This document shows positions 51,995 through 59,810 of a stretch of 64,000 nt of DNA, in pieces. Source of the stretch: Afipia clevelandensis ATCC 49720 (GTDB taxonomy: Bacteria; Pseudomonadota; Alphaproteobacteria; Rhizobiales; Xanthobacteraceae); the NCBI RefSeq assembly GCF_000336555.1, contig NZ_KB375281.1, positions 3,323,848 to 3,387,847 on the forward strand. The letters run 5' to 3'. Both the position numbers and the translations under genes were made by a program. How positions within the stretch are numbered: position 1 is the first letter of the stretch; every line of letters starts with the position of its first letter. Below the pieces are notes generated by a model. It ran no database searches. It saw nothing but the letters and a program-made list of their open reading frames with translations, and was not told the DNA's origin.

Positions 51995-52768
51995 ATGAGC
52001 ATTTTCGATCTGAGCGGCCGCGTGGCGGTGGTGACCGGCGGCAATGGCGGTATCGGTCTTGGCATCGCGCAGGCGCTGGTGGATGCCGGCGCCACGGTCT
52101 CGATCTGGGGCCGCAACGCGGACAAGAACGCAAAGGCGCTGGCCGCGCTCACCGCGAAGGGCGGCAAGGCTGAAGCGCGGGTCTGCGATGTCACCGATCC
52201 GGCTTCGGTGAAGGCCGCGATGAAGGCCACGCTCGATACGTTCGGCCGTGTCGATGGCTGCTTCGCCAATGCCGGCATCGGCGGCCGCCAGTCCTTCATC
52301 GACCGCTCGGAAGAAGACTGGCGCAAGATGTTCGCCACCAATCTCGATGGTGTGTTTCATGTCTTCCAGGCCGCCGCGCGGCACATGACCGAACGCGCCG
52401 CCGGCGGCGATGCCTTCGGGCGGCTGGTGGCGACCTCGAGCATGGCGTCATTGTTCGGCACCGCACGCAACGAGCACTATGCCGGGACCAAGGCGGCGAT
52501 CAATGCGCTCGTGCGCGCTCTTGCGGTCGAACTGGCACGTTATGGCGTCACGGCGAATGCGATCCTGCCCGGGTGGATCAAGAGCGACATGACGCAGGGG
52601 CTGATGGCCAACGACAAGTTCGTGGACAACGTGATGCCGCGCATTCCGATGCGGCGTTTCGGCGAACCGTCGGACTTCGGCGGCATCGCGGTCTATCTGA
52701 TGAGCAAAGCGTCGGCCTATCACACCGCCGACATGATCGTGATCGATGGCGGCTATACCGTGTTTTGA
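51995..52768 (+). CDS. Short-chain dehydrogenase/reductase
   Basis: 257-aa classical SDR: cofactor motif TGGNGGIGLGIAQAL, NAG in FANAGIGG, catalytic Ser in ATSSMAS and YxxxK (HYAGTKAA). An acidic residue does not follow the second strand (SIWGRNADKN), which favours NADPH. Substrate unknown. GGGAG lies 12 bp before the ATG. Confidence 0.92.
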   Translation: MSIFDLSGRVAVVTGGNGGIGLGIAQALVDAGATVSIWGRNADKNAKALAALTAKGGKAEARVCDVTDPASVKAAMKATLDTFGRVDGCFANAGIGGRQSFIDRSEEDWRKMFATNLDGVFHVFQAAARHMTERAAGGDAFGRLVATSSMASLFGTARNEHYAGTKAAINALVRALAVELARYGVTANAILPGWIKSDMTQGLMANDKFVDNVMPRIPMRRFGEPSDFGGIAVYLMSKASAYHTADMIVIDGGYTVF

Positions 52769-52779
52769 TCGCGATAAGA

Positions 52780-52883
52780 CCTCATGGTGAGGAGGTGCTT
52801 CTTTAGCGCCATCTCGAACCATGAGGCAATGTGGCTGTCATCCTTCGAGACGCGCGCAAGATGCGCGCTCCTCAGGATGAGGA
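52780..52883. repeat. Dispersed inverted-repeat element, family D (two stem-loops)
   Basis: CCTCATGGTGAGGAGG...CTCGAACCATGAGG (52780-52826) followed by CATCCTTCGAGACGCGCG...CGCTCCTCAGGATGAGG (52838-52883). Two adjacent variants of the same hairpin just after the SDR stop, common in this bacterial group. Confidence 0.8.
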
Positions 52884-52924
52884 ATGCTTATGCTACGGTT
52901 CGAGCCGGTTGTTGCGGATTCCGT

Positions 52925-53497
52925 TCACGATTGGTCGGGGTGGCCGTATTTCTTGCGGAACGCTTCTGCATCGCCGAAATCGGCGAAGCCGATATAGTGC
53001 TGGTGGGCCGAGACCGCCTTGCGGGCATGCTTGATCGGGCACCAGTACTGTTCGGTGCGGCCTGCGATCTCGCTGGCATAAGCCATCAACCCGTTGCCAT
53101 ATGAGCAATAGGCGCAGTTGATGGCTTCCAGAATGTTCAGATAGGCGAGGTGATAACGGTCGAAGATGAAATAGTCGCTGCGTTTCACTTTCTCGATCCC
53201 GTAGACCGGGAAGCAAATCCACTGATAGATCGTGATGGTGATGTCGAGGATCACGAACGGGACAATCATCGCATAGATCACCGGCGCGGTGATGATGGTC
53301 AGCAGGTTCGCATTGAAGATGTATTTGGCTAGCCCCACGCGCAGTTCCCGGTGTGCGCGCAGAATCTCGTCCTCAAAGACGGCGCGGGTGCCTTGCAGTG
53401 TGTAGCGCAGCCGGGCCCGGCGGATCGCGAATTCAGCCTCAAGCTCGCCGTTGAGCAGTTTGATCTGCGCAATCAGTCGGTCGATACTCTCGCTCAT
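52925..53497 (-). CDS. Conserved hypothetical membrane protein with cysteine motif (190 aa)
   Basis: Charged coiled N-terminus (about 1-55), one or two hydrophobic helices (about 62-98, IITAPVIYAMIVPFVILDI), then a conserved-looking soluble tail: INCAYCSYGNGLMAYA (Cys128, Cys131) and EQYWCPIKHARK (Cys153, His157). The Cys-x2-Cys...Cys-x3-His spacing could bind a metal. No family name recognised; no signal peptide cleavage site. 190 aa, start at 53497 (MSESIDRLIAQ). Confidence 0.78.
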   Translation of the reverse strand: MSESIDRLIAQIKLLNGELEAEFAIRRARLRYTLQGTRAVFEDEILRAHRELRVGLAKYIFNANLLTIITAPVIYAMIVPFVILDITITIYQWICFPVYGIEKVKRSDYFIFDRYHLAYLNILEAINCAYCSYGNGLMAYASEIAGRTEQYWCPIKHARKAVSAHQHYIGFADFGDAEAFRKKYGHPDQS

Positions 53498-53557
53498 GAA
53501 AAATCTTGCCTGAAAGTGGGAGATAAATCTGCCGGATGAATGTCCGCATCGGCGCCG

Positions 53558-54475
53558 TCACTCCGGCAGGGGAATGAATTCGTGCTCGTTCGGCACATGG
53601 GCGAAACGCCCGGCCTTCCAGTCAGCCTTGGCTTCCTCGATCCGCTCCTTGCTGGAGGAGACAAAATTCCACCAGACATGGCGCGGGCCTTCCAGCGCCG
53701 TGCCGCCGAGGAACATCATCCGTGTCGGACGAATGGCCTTGACGGTGATGCGGTCGCCGGGGCGGAAGATCAGCAGCTTCGGGCCTTCGTATTTTTCGTT
53801 CGCGATTTCGATCTCGCCATCGACGACATAGATCGCGCGCTCCTCGTGGTCGACGTCGAGCGGCACGCGCATGCCCTCGTCCAGCGCTACCTCGGTATAG
53901 AACCATTCCGACACCATCTCGACCGGCGATTTCGCGCCGAACGACGAACCCGCGATGATGCGTGCCCTGAAGCCGGTGTCCTCAACCGTCGGCAGCGTCT
54001 CGGCGCCGAAATGCTGAAACGACGGCGCGATCTCTTCCTTGCCGGCAGGCAGTGCAATCCAGCTTTGCAGACCGAGCATCTTCTGGCCATTGGCGCGCTG
54101 AACGTCCGGCGTGCGTTCGGAATGGGCGATGCCGCGGCCGGCGGTCATGAGGTTCATCGCGCCGGGCTGGATTTCCTGAATGTTGCCCTCGCTGTCGCGG
54201 TGCATGATGCTGCCGTCGAACAGATAGGTGACAGTGGCAAGCCCGATATGCGGATGCGGGCGCACATCCATACCCTTGCCGGCGACGAATTGCACCGGGC
54301 CGAAGTGATCGAAGAAGATAAAGGGGCCGACCATCTGCCGCTTGCCATGGGGCAGCGCGCGGCGCACGGCGAAGCCGTCTCCAAGATCGCGGGTGCGGGG
54401 CACGATGACAAGGTCGAGCGCGTCGCAGGTCTGCGGATCGCCGAGAATCGGATCGTTCGAGGGCATCCAGCTCAT
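53558..54475 (-). CDS. Pirin-family protein
   Basis: 305-aa double beta-barrel cupin. The N-terminal cupin metal site is intact: VRPHPHIGLATVTYLFDG and AGRGIAHSERT supply His residues and a Glu for an iron or other metal. The C-terminal Pirin_C domain follows (SEWFYTEVALDEG). Bacterial pirins include quercetin 2,3-dioxygenases and regulators of pyruvate metabolism; which applies is unknown. 29 bp after the malonyl-CoA decarboxylase gene, same strand. Confidence 0.9.
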   Translation of the reverse strand: MSWMPSNDPILGDPQTCDALDLVIVPRTRDLGDGFAVRRALPHGKRQMVGPFIFFDHFGPVQFVAGKGMDVRPHPHIGLATVTYLFDGSIMHRDSEGNIQEIQPGAMNLMTAGRGIAHSERTPDVQRANGQKMLGLQSWIALPAGKEEIAPSFQHFGAETLPTVEDTGFRARIIAGSSFGAKSPVEMVSEWFYTEVALDEGMRVPLDVDHEERAIYVVDGEIEIANEKYEGPKLLIFRPGDRITVKAIRPTRMMFLGGTALEGPRHVWWNFVSSSKERIEEAKADWKAGRFAHVPNEHEFIPLPE

Positions 54476-54504
54476 GGCGCGTCTCCCTTCGTTGTTGGGA
54501 TGTA

Positions 54505-55884
54505 TTACGCGCTCGCCGACGTCTCCGCGAGCGCGCGGACAGGCAGCATCTTACGAACCGCGGATGATGTTGCAACCTGACCCTTTTCGGCAAAGGCCTC
54601 GTGATTGGTTTCGATCTTGTCCAGCGCGTAAAGATAATTGACCATCAGTCCATACGACTGCTGCATACCCTTCTCGGAACGGTCACCGAGGAAATTCAAC
54701 CGTTCGAGCTGGGCGCCGTTGCCGAGATGGAAACGCGCGACAGGATCGAGCGGATGCCCGCGTGAGCCCTTGGCTTCGATGAAATAGTAAGCCGCGAGCG
54801 GCAGCATCACGCTCTTGACGCGCTCGGCGGTCTCGGGATCGTCGGCCCAACCCGGCATGTCCAGCGCGTTGAGAGTATCGCGTGCCGATGCGTCAATCAG
54901 TGTCGATGCGTCCGACGCCCGTTCGCGCGCAAGCCATGCGGCGAAGCCGGGAACGGGCGAGAGCGTCACGAAGGTCTGCACGTTGGGCAATTCGCGCTTG
55001 ATCTCTTCCACGACTTGCTTGATCAGGAAATTGCCGAAGGAAATGCCGCCAAGGCCCTTTTGGGTGTTGGAGATCGAATAGAACACCGCGGTGGTCGCTT
55101 CGCTCGCCGGGATCGGCGCGCGGCTGAGGTCGAGCACCGGCGCGATCGCCGCCGGGCTGTCCCGCATCAGCGCCACCTCGACGAAGATCAGCGGCTCATC
55201 GACCAGTTGCGGATGGAAGAAGCCGTAGCAGCGCCTGTCGCTTGGAGCGAGGCGGCTGCGCAGGTCATCCCAGTTGGTGATGGCATGAACCTGCTCGTAG
55301 CGGATGATCTTTTCCAGGATGTTGGCGGGCGTGGTCCAGTCGATCCGTTGCAGCACAAGAAACCCTCTGTTGAACCAGGACGCAAACAGATGCACGAAGT
55401 CGTTATCGACATGCTTGAGCGGCGGATGATCCTTGATATGCGCCAGCAGCGCTTCGCGCATCCGCACCAGTGCTGCGGTGCCGCCCGGTGCGAGATTGAG
55501 GCGGCGGATCAGTTCCTGCCGGCGCGGCTCGGCGGCCTTCAGGAGTTTTGCGATGGCGTCTGGCGAAGTGCCCTTGTCGCGCACGGCAGCCAGCGCCGCG
55601 TTCAACTCGTCCATGTCGGGGCCGAACAGGTCGGCCAGCGCATTGAGAAAGGCGAGTTGATCGGCTTCACTCGCGGCGGAGTAACCCGCAAGCAGCGTAT
55701 TGGCGAGCGCGACACCGGTGGCTTCGCCACGCCGCGACAGCAGCGTCTCGCCAAGCCCGATCAGCTCGGCCTGCGACATGGCCCGCGCGCCGTTCGACAG
55801 GCCGAGCAGGCTGCGCCCCCGCTCGGTCAGCGTGGTGAGAAGATTGCTCAGAGAGGCACGGTCGAGTCCGAGTGTCGCCATCAC
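54505..55884 (-). CDS. Malonyl-CoA decarboxylase
   Basis: Converts malonyl-CoA to acetyl-CoA and CO2. 459 aa with an N-terminal helical domain (about 60-170) and a C-terminal GNAT-like domain; SNTQKGLGGISFGNFLIKQV, TLSPVPGFAAWL, and the HPLDPVARFHLGNGAQLERL signature containing the catalytic His region. In rhizobia the gene is often part of a matABC malonate operon, but matB/matC are not here. Confidence 0.92.
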   Translation of the reverse strand: MMATLGLDRASLSNLLTTLTERGRSLLGLSNGARAMSQAELIGLGETLLSRRGEATGVALANTLLAGYSAASEADQLAFLNALADLFGPDMDELNAALAAVRDKGTSPDAIAKLLKAAEPRRQELIRRLNLAPGGTAALVRMREALLAHIKDHPPLKHVDNDFVHLFASWFNRGFLVLQRIDWTTPANILEKIIRYEQVHAITNWDDLRSRLAPSDRRCYGFFHPQLVDEPLIFVEVALMRDSPAAIAPVLDLSRAPIPASEATTAVFYSISNTQKGLGGISFGNFLIKQVVEEIKRELPNVQTFVTLSPVPGFAAWLARERASDASTLIDASARDTLNALDMPGWADDPETAERVKSVMLPLAAYYFIEAKGSRGHPLDPVARFHLGNGAQLERLNFLGDRSEKGMQQSYGLMVNYLYALDKIETNHEAFAEKGQVATSSAVRKMLPVRALAETSASA

Positions 55885-56028
55885 GTCAGCTTGCTCCTGC
55901 GCAGTCCATCACTTCACCGATGATAGACAGCGAATGCGACCGATTCCAGACAGTCCGGTCCCGACTTTCGTTCAGGCAGACCTTCTTTCCGAAGGCCTGA
56001 TCCGCGGACAGCTTGGCCTCGCTGCGAC

Positions 56029-57396
56029 TCAGAGTCGCGCGAGCGAGGTCACCCGGTCGATGCGGTCGAACTTGTCCAGCGACAGGATGGCGTCGGCGAA
56101 GCGGTCGGCGCGGTCCTTGAGCACGGGGCGGGCGAGCTGCAGGAACTTCTGCTGCATCGCGACCGTGTCCGGGAATGACGACGGCTCGCCGGACGGATCG
56201 GGGATCAGACGCTCCAGCGTGCCTTCGCCGCTGACAATGGAGACGCGTGCGCCGAACGGATGGCTCTTGCCTTCAAGACGCGCGTCCTGCACCACCTCGA
56301 TTCGGTCGGCGAGCGCCTCGATGGCCGGATCGCCAAGCCGCTTGTAGTCGTCCCATCCGAACGAACCCTGATCCAGCGCCAGCGCGCCGGTGAAGAACAT
56401 CGAGAACTGTCCGCCGACGATGCTGCGTGCATGCCGCTTGGTTTCGGCATCGCCGGTCAGGGTGATGCCGTTGCGATGCAGGCCGATCTCGACGCTTTTG
56501 ATATTTTCCGGCGTGAGATTGTGCTCGCGGCGCATGGCAATCAGCGCATCAATCGCCGCATGGGTGTAGCGGCAACTCGGATATGGCTTCACCCCGATCT
56601 TCATGGTCTCGTAGACGCGGCCGAGATCCGCGACGGCCTTGTCGGGATGCGGATTGTCGCTATAGCCGACCAGAAGACCGTGCTTGCCCTCGACGGATTC
56701 GGTTGCGCCGATGAATCCCTCGCGCGCCAGCGAGGCGGCGACAACGCCGTTCATGGCAGCCGCGCCGACCTGATAGCGCTTGTTCCACGCGCCGTTCACC
56801 AGAAACTGCAGCGAGCCCGCAGCCTGACTGCCGGACACGCCAAAGGCCGCGACGATCTGTTCGGCGGAGAGTCCGTAGAGCTTCGCGGCCGCGGCCGCGG
56901 CGCCATAGGTGCCGGCAGTGGCGGTAGGATGGAAGCCCTTGGCATAGTGCGATGTCGGGTCGAGCGCGTTGCCGAGACGGCAGCACACTTCATAACCGGC
57001 GACGATGGCGGTCAGCACGTCGCGGCCGCTCGATCCCATGATCTCGCCGACCGCGAAAGCGGCGGGAACGACGGGTGCGCTCGGATGCAGCGAGGAATCC
57101 GCATGGGTGTCGTCGAAATCGAGCGAGTGGCCGAGCGCGCCATTCAGCAGAGCCGCGATGGCAGGCGTGTAGGTTTTGGCGTCGCCGCACACGGTGGCTT
57201 CGCCCTGGCCGTCGAGGCCGAGGGTCGCCAGCATGCCCAGCAGGGATGGCGTCGATTCCGCTTCGCTGCGCGCGCGCACGGCGCTGCCGAGAAAGTCAAG
57301 AGTCAGCGCCTTGGCGCGCTCAAGCACGTCCCCGGGAATGTCCTCATACTTCAGATTTGCGACATAAGCGGCCAGCGTTGCGGTTTCATTCGCCAT
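56029..57396 (-). CDS. MmgE/PrpD-family protein (2-methylcitrate dehydratase-like)
   Basis: 455 aa. MmgE/PrpD signatures: LNGALGHSLDFDDTHADSSLHPSAP, GYEVCCRLGNAL, HPTATAGTYGAAAAAAKLYGLS, KPYPSCRYTHAAIDAL. The family includes 2-methylcitrate dehydratase and other lyases/isomerases. No prpB or prpC is adjacent, so its substrate is uncertain. The start at 57396 (MANETATLAAYV) is preferred; 80 upstream codons are open but look non-coding. Confidence 0.88.
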   Translation of the reverse strand: MANETATLAAYVANLKYEDIPGDVLERAKALTLDFLGSAVRARSEAESTPSLLGMLATLGLDGQGEATVCGDAKTYTPAIAALLNGALGHSLDFDDTHADSSLHPSAPVVPAAFAVGEIMGSSGRDVLTAIVAGYEVCCRLGNALDPTSHYAKGFHPTATAGTYGAAAAAAKLYGLSAEQIVAAFGVSGSQAAGSLQFLVNGAWNKRYQVGAAAMNGVVAASLAREGFIGATESVEGKHGLLVGYSDNPHPDKAVADLGRVYETMKIGVKPYPSCRYTHAAIDALIAMRREHNLTPENIKSVEIGLHRNGITLTGDAETKRHARSIVGGQFSMFFTGALALDQGSFGWDDYKRLGDPAIEALADRIEVVQDARLEGKSHPFGARVSIVSGEGTLERLIPDPSGEPSSFPDTVAMQQKFLQLARPVLKDRADRFADAILSLDKFDRIDRVTSLARL

Positions 57397-57517
57397 GGAT
57401 ATTCGTCCGTCCCGGATCGTCTTGTTGCTTTGCGCGCGCAGCTTATGGGGCGTGGCAGCAAAGCGCCAGATGCGATCGGGGCGGGCAGCCATTCCGAATG
57501 GCCGGGGCCGGGTCCGG

Positions 57518-57691
57518 TCAGGTTCTTGATTTGCGGATATAGGGCCAGAGCGCAAAGATGGCGACGATGAGGGTGGCGATGACAGTCGCGACCAGCGTTT
57601 GCGCAATGTCGAAGTTCTGGCTGTCACGCGCGACAAACAGCGCAGTGATTGGAGCCGCCAGGATCAGCAGCAGCCGCACGAATAAGGACAT
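57518..57691 (-). CDS. Small two-helix membrane protein (57 aa)
   Basis: MSLFVRLLLILAAPITALFV and a second hydrophobic run LVATVIATLIVAIFALW flank a short DSQNFD loop; a basic tail follows (YIRKSRT). GGGAG precedes the ATG at 57691. No family recognised. Confidence 0.7.
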   Translation of the reverse strand: MSLFVRLLLILAAPITALFVARDSQNFDIAQTLVATVIATLIVAIFALWPYIRKSRT

Positions 57692-57820
57692 GACCGGACT
57701 CCCTGTGCTGCCTCTTGCAAGCATCGGACGTCCGATATCGCATTCGGCACGGCGCGCCCTTGATCCGGATCAAGCCGTGACAACGTGTCCCGGCGCGACG
57801 CGACCGGGCTTGGATATCGG

Positions 57821-58300
57821 TCAGATGTTCCGCAGCATGGCGGGGACGATCAGCCGGTGAAACGGCATGATGATCGTCAGATAAATCCGCCCCAGCAGGT
57901 TGTTGGTCTTCACCAGCGTGGTTGCGGACACCTCCTGGCCGGGCACGTCGCCACTGACATCGACGACAATGCGGAAGTCGAGATGCCTGTCGTCGAAACC
58001 CGCCACCAGCCGCTGCGGCGTTTCACTGATCACGGGAAACGGGCCGATGGACTCTCTGGTGAGGGCTTTCCGGTGTGTGGGACGCTTGAGGCCGAACGGC
58101 GTCACCATGATGTTGCGCAGCTTCATCAGCGCGCTGATCCAGCCGCGCTGGCGCAGGAACATCCTCTCCGCCGCCTGACGCGCATTGATCGCATCATCCA
58201 CAGTAATGCGGAAACAATCGCCGAACTGCGCGCCGGGCAGCAGCGCCTTCATGCTGCTGTCAGGTTCAAAGTCATGGATAGCGATCGCATGGGAGGTCAT
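57821..58300 (-). CDS. DUF2867 family protein
   Basis: 159 aa; DFEPDSSMKALLPGAQFGDCF, RGWISALMKLRNIMVTPFGL and FRIVVDVSGDVPGQEVSATTLV match the DUF2867 style. Function unknown. The ATG at 58300 overlaps the MATE stop (ATGA), so it is coupled to that gene. A much longer frame through the MATE gene is only an overlapping reading frame. Confidence 0.82.
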   Translation of the reverse strand: MTSHAIAIHDFEPDSSMKALLPGAQFGDCFRITVDDAINARQAAERMFLRQRGWISALMKLRNIMVTPFGLKRPTHRKALTRESIGPFPVISETPQRLVAGFDDRHLDFRIVVDVSGDVPGQEVSATTLVKTNNLLGRIYLTIIMPFHRLIVPAMLRNI

Positions 58301-59703
58301 GGGGCAACCTTGAGCCGGTGGGTCAGGCCGCGAAACCGCAGCACCAGCAGGATGGCATAAAGGCCGGTGCCGATCGACAGGCCGATCCAGACCCCGACTC
58401 CGCCGAAATTCAACTGGAACGCGAACGCGCAGGCTGACGTGAAGCCGATGGCCCAGTAGCTGACGGCGGCCAGCAGCAGCGGGATGCGCGTATCGCTCAG
58501 GCCGCGCAGCGCGCCGGCGGCCACGGTCTGGATGCCGTCTGCGACAAAGAAGGTCGCGCCGACCAGCATCAGCGTTGCGGCGAGTTCGACGGCGGCGAGT
58601 CCCTGCGGACCGTCGCCGAAGAAAAACCGCGCCAGATCGAACCGCACCACGATGACCGCGAGTGTCATTACGCTCATGAAGGCGATGCCAAGAATGATGG
58701 CGACGAAACCGGCGCGCCGGATCGCGGAGCGTTCGCCGCGCCCGAAGGCCTGCCCGACCCGCACGGTGGCGGCCATGCCGATGCCGAACGGCACCATGAA
58801 CAGGATCGCCGCGATCTGCAGCGCGATCTGATGCGCCGCGAGCGCTGTGGTGCTGATCAGGCCCATCAGAAGGCCAGCGGCGGAGAACAGTCCGTATTCC
58901 AGCAGGAACGACATCGCGATCGGCGCGCCGATCACCACAAGCTGCTTCATCAGCGGCCAGTCGATCCGCCAGAAATGGCCCAGCACATGAAATTTCCTGA
59001 ACGGCCGCTGGCACCAGGTGAACCACAACGCAGCGGCGCACATGGCGAAATTCACCGTGGTTGTGGCAACGCCGGCGCCGAGCAGTTCGAGCTTCGGCAG
59101 GCCCCAATGGCCGTGAATCAGCGCGTAGCCGAGCAGGCCGTTGGCCGGGATCGCGGCAAGCGTGATCCAGAGGCCGGGTTCGGGACGATTGACCGCGCCC
59201 ATGAAATTACGGATGGCCATGAAGCACAGCGCGGGCGCCATGCCGGGTGCGAGGCCGAGCAGGTAGCGCTGCGCGAGACGCGCGTTCTCCGGCGATTGGC
59301 CGAGTATCAGCAGGATCTGTTCCCCGAACAGCGGCAACAGCATCATCGGAATGCACAGCAGCAACGCGGCCCACAGACCGACGCGCAATGCACGGCGGAC
59401 GATGCGCGGCTGGCGCGCGCCCAGCGCCTGCGCAGCGAGTGGCGCGACCGCCGACACCAGCCCCATGCCGATCACGAAGGCGACGAAGAACACCGTATGC
59501 GCCAGCGACGCCGCGGCGACGGCCCGGTCGCCGAGCCGCCCGATCAGCGCAAGATCGGTGGTCATCATGGCGATTTGCCCCAGTTGCGTCAGCGCGATGG
59601 GTAAGGCGAGCCTGATGGTTTCGATGAATTCGGCCGCCACCGGGCCGCGGCCGGCGCTCGTCATGCCGGTTTGGACCGGTTCTGCCTTGTCGAGGGTTGT
59701 CAT
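58297..59703 (-). CDS. MATE-family multidrug efflux transporter
   Basis: 468 aa with about 12 TM helices in two halves (first half from IRLALPIALTQLGQIAMMTT; second half from LVVIGAPIAMSFLLEYGL). Na+/H+-driven efflux of drugs or toxic metabolites (NorM-like by class). The start at 59703 (MTTLDKAEP) is taken; the longer frame to 59766 has no membrane character. Coupled to the DUF2867 gene downstream. Confidence 0.92.
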   Translation of the reverse strand: MTTLDKAEPVQTGMTSAGRGPVAAEFIETIRLALPIALTQLGQIAMMTTDLALIGRLGDRAVAAASLAHTVFFVAFVIGMGLVSAVAPLAAQALGARQPRIVRRALRVGLWAALLLCIPMMLLPLFGEQILLILGQSPENARLAQRYLLGLAPGMAPALCFMAIRNFMGAVNRPEPGLWITLAAIPANGLLGYALIHGHWGLPKLELLGAGVATTTVNFAMCAAALWFTWCQRPFRKFHVLGHFWRIDWPLMKQLVVIGAPIAMSFLLEYGLFSAAGLLMGLISTTALAAHQIALQIAAILFMVPFGIGMAATVRVGQAFGRGERSAIRRAGFVAIILGIAFMSVMTLAVIVVRFDLARFFFGDGPQGLAAVELAATLMLVGATFFVADGIQTVAAGALRGLSDTRIPLLLAAVSYWAIGFTSACAFAFQLNFGGVGVWIGLSIGTGLYAILLVLRFRGLTHRLKVAP

Positions 59704-59810
59704 GATGCAGCCATAGCATAGCCGCCGGCCAAATGATGGCCGGTGCTGCATGGCGTGTGGATTCATCGCGCGCCGACGCTGGCGTCCCGATGGGCCTTAG
59801 CGGGAGAGGG

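Noticed and set aside
58301-59107. Upstream part of a 428-codon minus frame that ends in the DUF2867 gene
   Set aside because: It reads through the MATE gene in another frame and is Arg/Ala-rich; only the last 159 codons (from 58300) are a real gene.
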